Shown in pieces: positions 63,593 to 64,000 of a DNA stretch of 64,000 nt. Below the pieces are notes generated by a model. That model was not told the DNA's origin. It did not search any database and saw nothing but the letters and a program-made list of their open reading frames with translations. The translations under genes and the position numbers were made by a program. Each line of letters opens with the position of its first letter. Within the stretch, counting starts at the first letter, position 1. The stretch spans positions 124,001-188,000 of the forward strand of contig JANLFP010000003.1 in NCBI GenBank assembly GCA_024655905.1. Direction: 5' to 3'. The DNA is from Tepidanaerobacteraceae bacterium (GTDB taxonomy: Bacteria; Bacillota; Thermosediminibacteria; Thermosediminibacterales; Tepidanaerobacteraceae).

Positions 63593-64000
63593 ATGGAGGT
63601 TTACAGGACCGCATGTCCCAGGGATTGCCTTGACAGCTGCGCTATCCTGGCATATGTAGAATCCGGGAAAATAGTCGGAGTAAAAGGCGATCCCCAGCAT
63701 CCGCCCACGGGTGGGTTTTTATGCCCAAAGGGCAACTCCTATATAGAATATGTTTATAATCCGGAGCGCCTTAAATATCCCATGATAAAGAAAAATGGAA
63801 GGTTGCAGAGAGCTTCCTGGGATGAAGCCCTGGATTATATTGTTTTGAAAATTCGCGAAGCCATCAACACATATGGCCCTCTGTCCATATTCCACAATTA
63901 TGACAGCGGATCGGAGGCGGTGCTGAAGAATCTGGACCGGAGATTTTTCAACGCTCTTGGGGGATGCACCGGAGTTTCGGGTTCACTTTGCTGGGGCGGG
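63593..64000 (+). CDS. Molybdopterin oxidoreductase (N-terminal part, cut by window end)
   Basis: The frame from ATG 63593 is open to the window end (136 codons). It begins MEVYRTACPRDCLDSCAI, giving the C-x3-C-x3-C [4Fe-4S] motif, with the fourth Cys in GGFLCPKGN, the N-terminal iron-sulfur domain of Mo/W-bis-MGD enzymes. Next comes NPERLKYPMIKKNG and WDEALDYIV, again typical. GGAGGGGAGA precedes the start. Family includes formate dehydrogenase, thiosulfate or DMSO reductase-like enzymes; the substrate cannot be told from this part. Confidence 0.9.
   Translation, partial: MEVYRTACPRDCLDSCAILAYVESGKIVGVKGDPQHPPTGGFLCPKGNSYIEYVYNPERLKYPMIKKNGRLQRASWDEALDYIVLKIREAINTYGPLSIFHNYDSGSEAVLKNLDRRFFNALGGCTGVSGSLCWGG

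Overview
The window reads as the replication-origin region of a low-to-medium GC, anaerobic, probably spore-forming Gram-positive (Firmicutes/Clostridia). Gene order and protein style suggest the Thermoanaerobacterales/Tepidanaerobacter neighbourhood; that placement is an inference, not a database result. The signs are the dnaA-dnaN-yaaA-recF operon facing away from rpmH-rnpA-yidD-yidC-jag-mnmE-mnmG-rsmG-noc-soj-spo0J, a spore protease YyaC homologue, a WalRK locus with WalR-type boxes, and anaerobic enzymes (HydG, LarA, a molybdopterin oxidoreductase). Most genes right of position 3,200 lie on the plus strand, as expected for a leading strand leaving an origin at about 1.5 kb.

Layout. 1-3.1 kb: recF (start only), yaaA, dnaN, an oriC with DnaA boxes plus a DnaA-trio tract, and dnaA, all on the minus strand. 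3.2-12 kb: ribosomal/RNase P/membrane-insertion/tRNA-modification genes, then the chromosome-partition set noc, soj, spo0J with a perfect parS. 12-18.5 kb: small enzymes (sugar isomerase-like, phosphoesterase, flavin-binding, HAD) and a large secreted glycosidase-like protein. 18.6-31 kb: asnB (minus), hydG behind a terminated leader, DUF554, DUF4446, an M23 peptidase paired with a bactofilin, a lipid kinase, YkuS, YyaC, and a TPR/DUF5711/CvpA/MscS/DUF951 run. 31-36.5 kb: rpsF-ssb-rpsR and DUF2232-gdpP-rplI-dnaB. 37-41 kb: a GntR regulator, aconitase and isocitrate dehydrogenase, with the aconitase gene bracketed by two inverted REP-like hairpins. 41-45.5 kb: an FAD oxidoreductase, purA, a YkoF-like protein and three tRNAs. 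45.7-50.9 kb: chemoreceptor, M1-type peptidase, DMT transporter.

51-58.8 kb is a cell-envelope control locus. WalR and WalK with YycH- and YycI-like proteins are surrounded by secreted or membrane-anchored hydrolases. At least four sequences fitting the WalR consensus (TGTWAH-N5-TGTWAH) lie in three intergenic regions here; one pair drives what looks like a short, independently terminated RNA. 58.9-64 kb: a LarA-like racemase, a DUF362 iron-sulfur protein, the wreck of a HEPN/MNT module, HtrA, and the start of a molybdopterin oxidoreductase cut by the window end.

The strongest second-look items are: (1) the WalR boxes and the candidate WalR-controlled small RNA at about 52,687-52,752; (2) a perfect 14-bp Noc-binding palindrome at 60,240 and a 13/14 copy inside noc itself; (3) the degraded HEPN/MNT pair at 61,590-62,029; (4) a GdpP that appears to lack its PAS domain, with two inverted repeats at that place; (5) inverted REP-like elements around aconitase; (6) leader structures before soj and hydG; (7) an orphan 62-codon gene with a strong ribosome-binding site at 41,350-41,538. 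I found no plainly novel multi-gene system. Everything rests on reading the sequence; no search or folding program was run.
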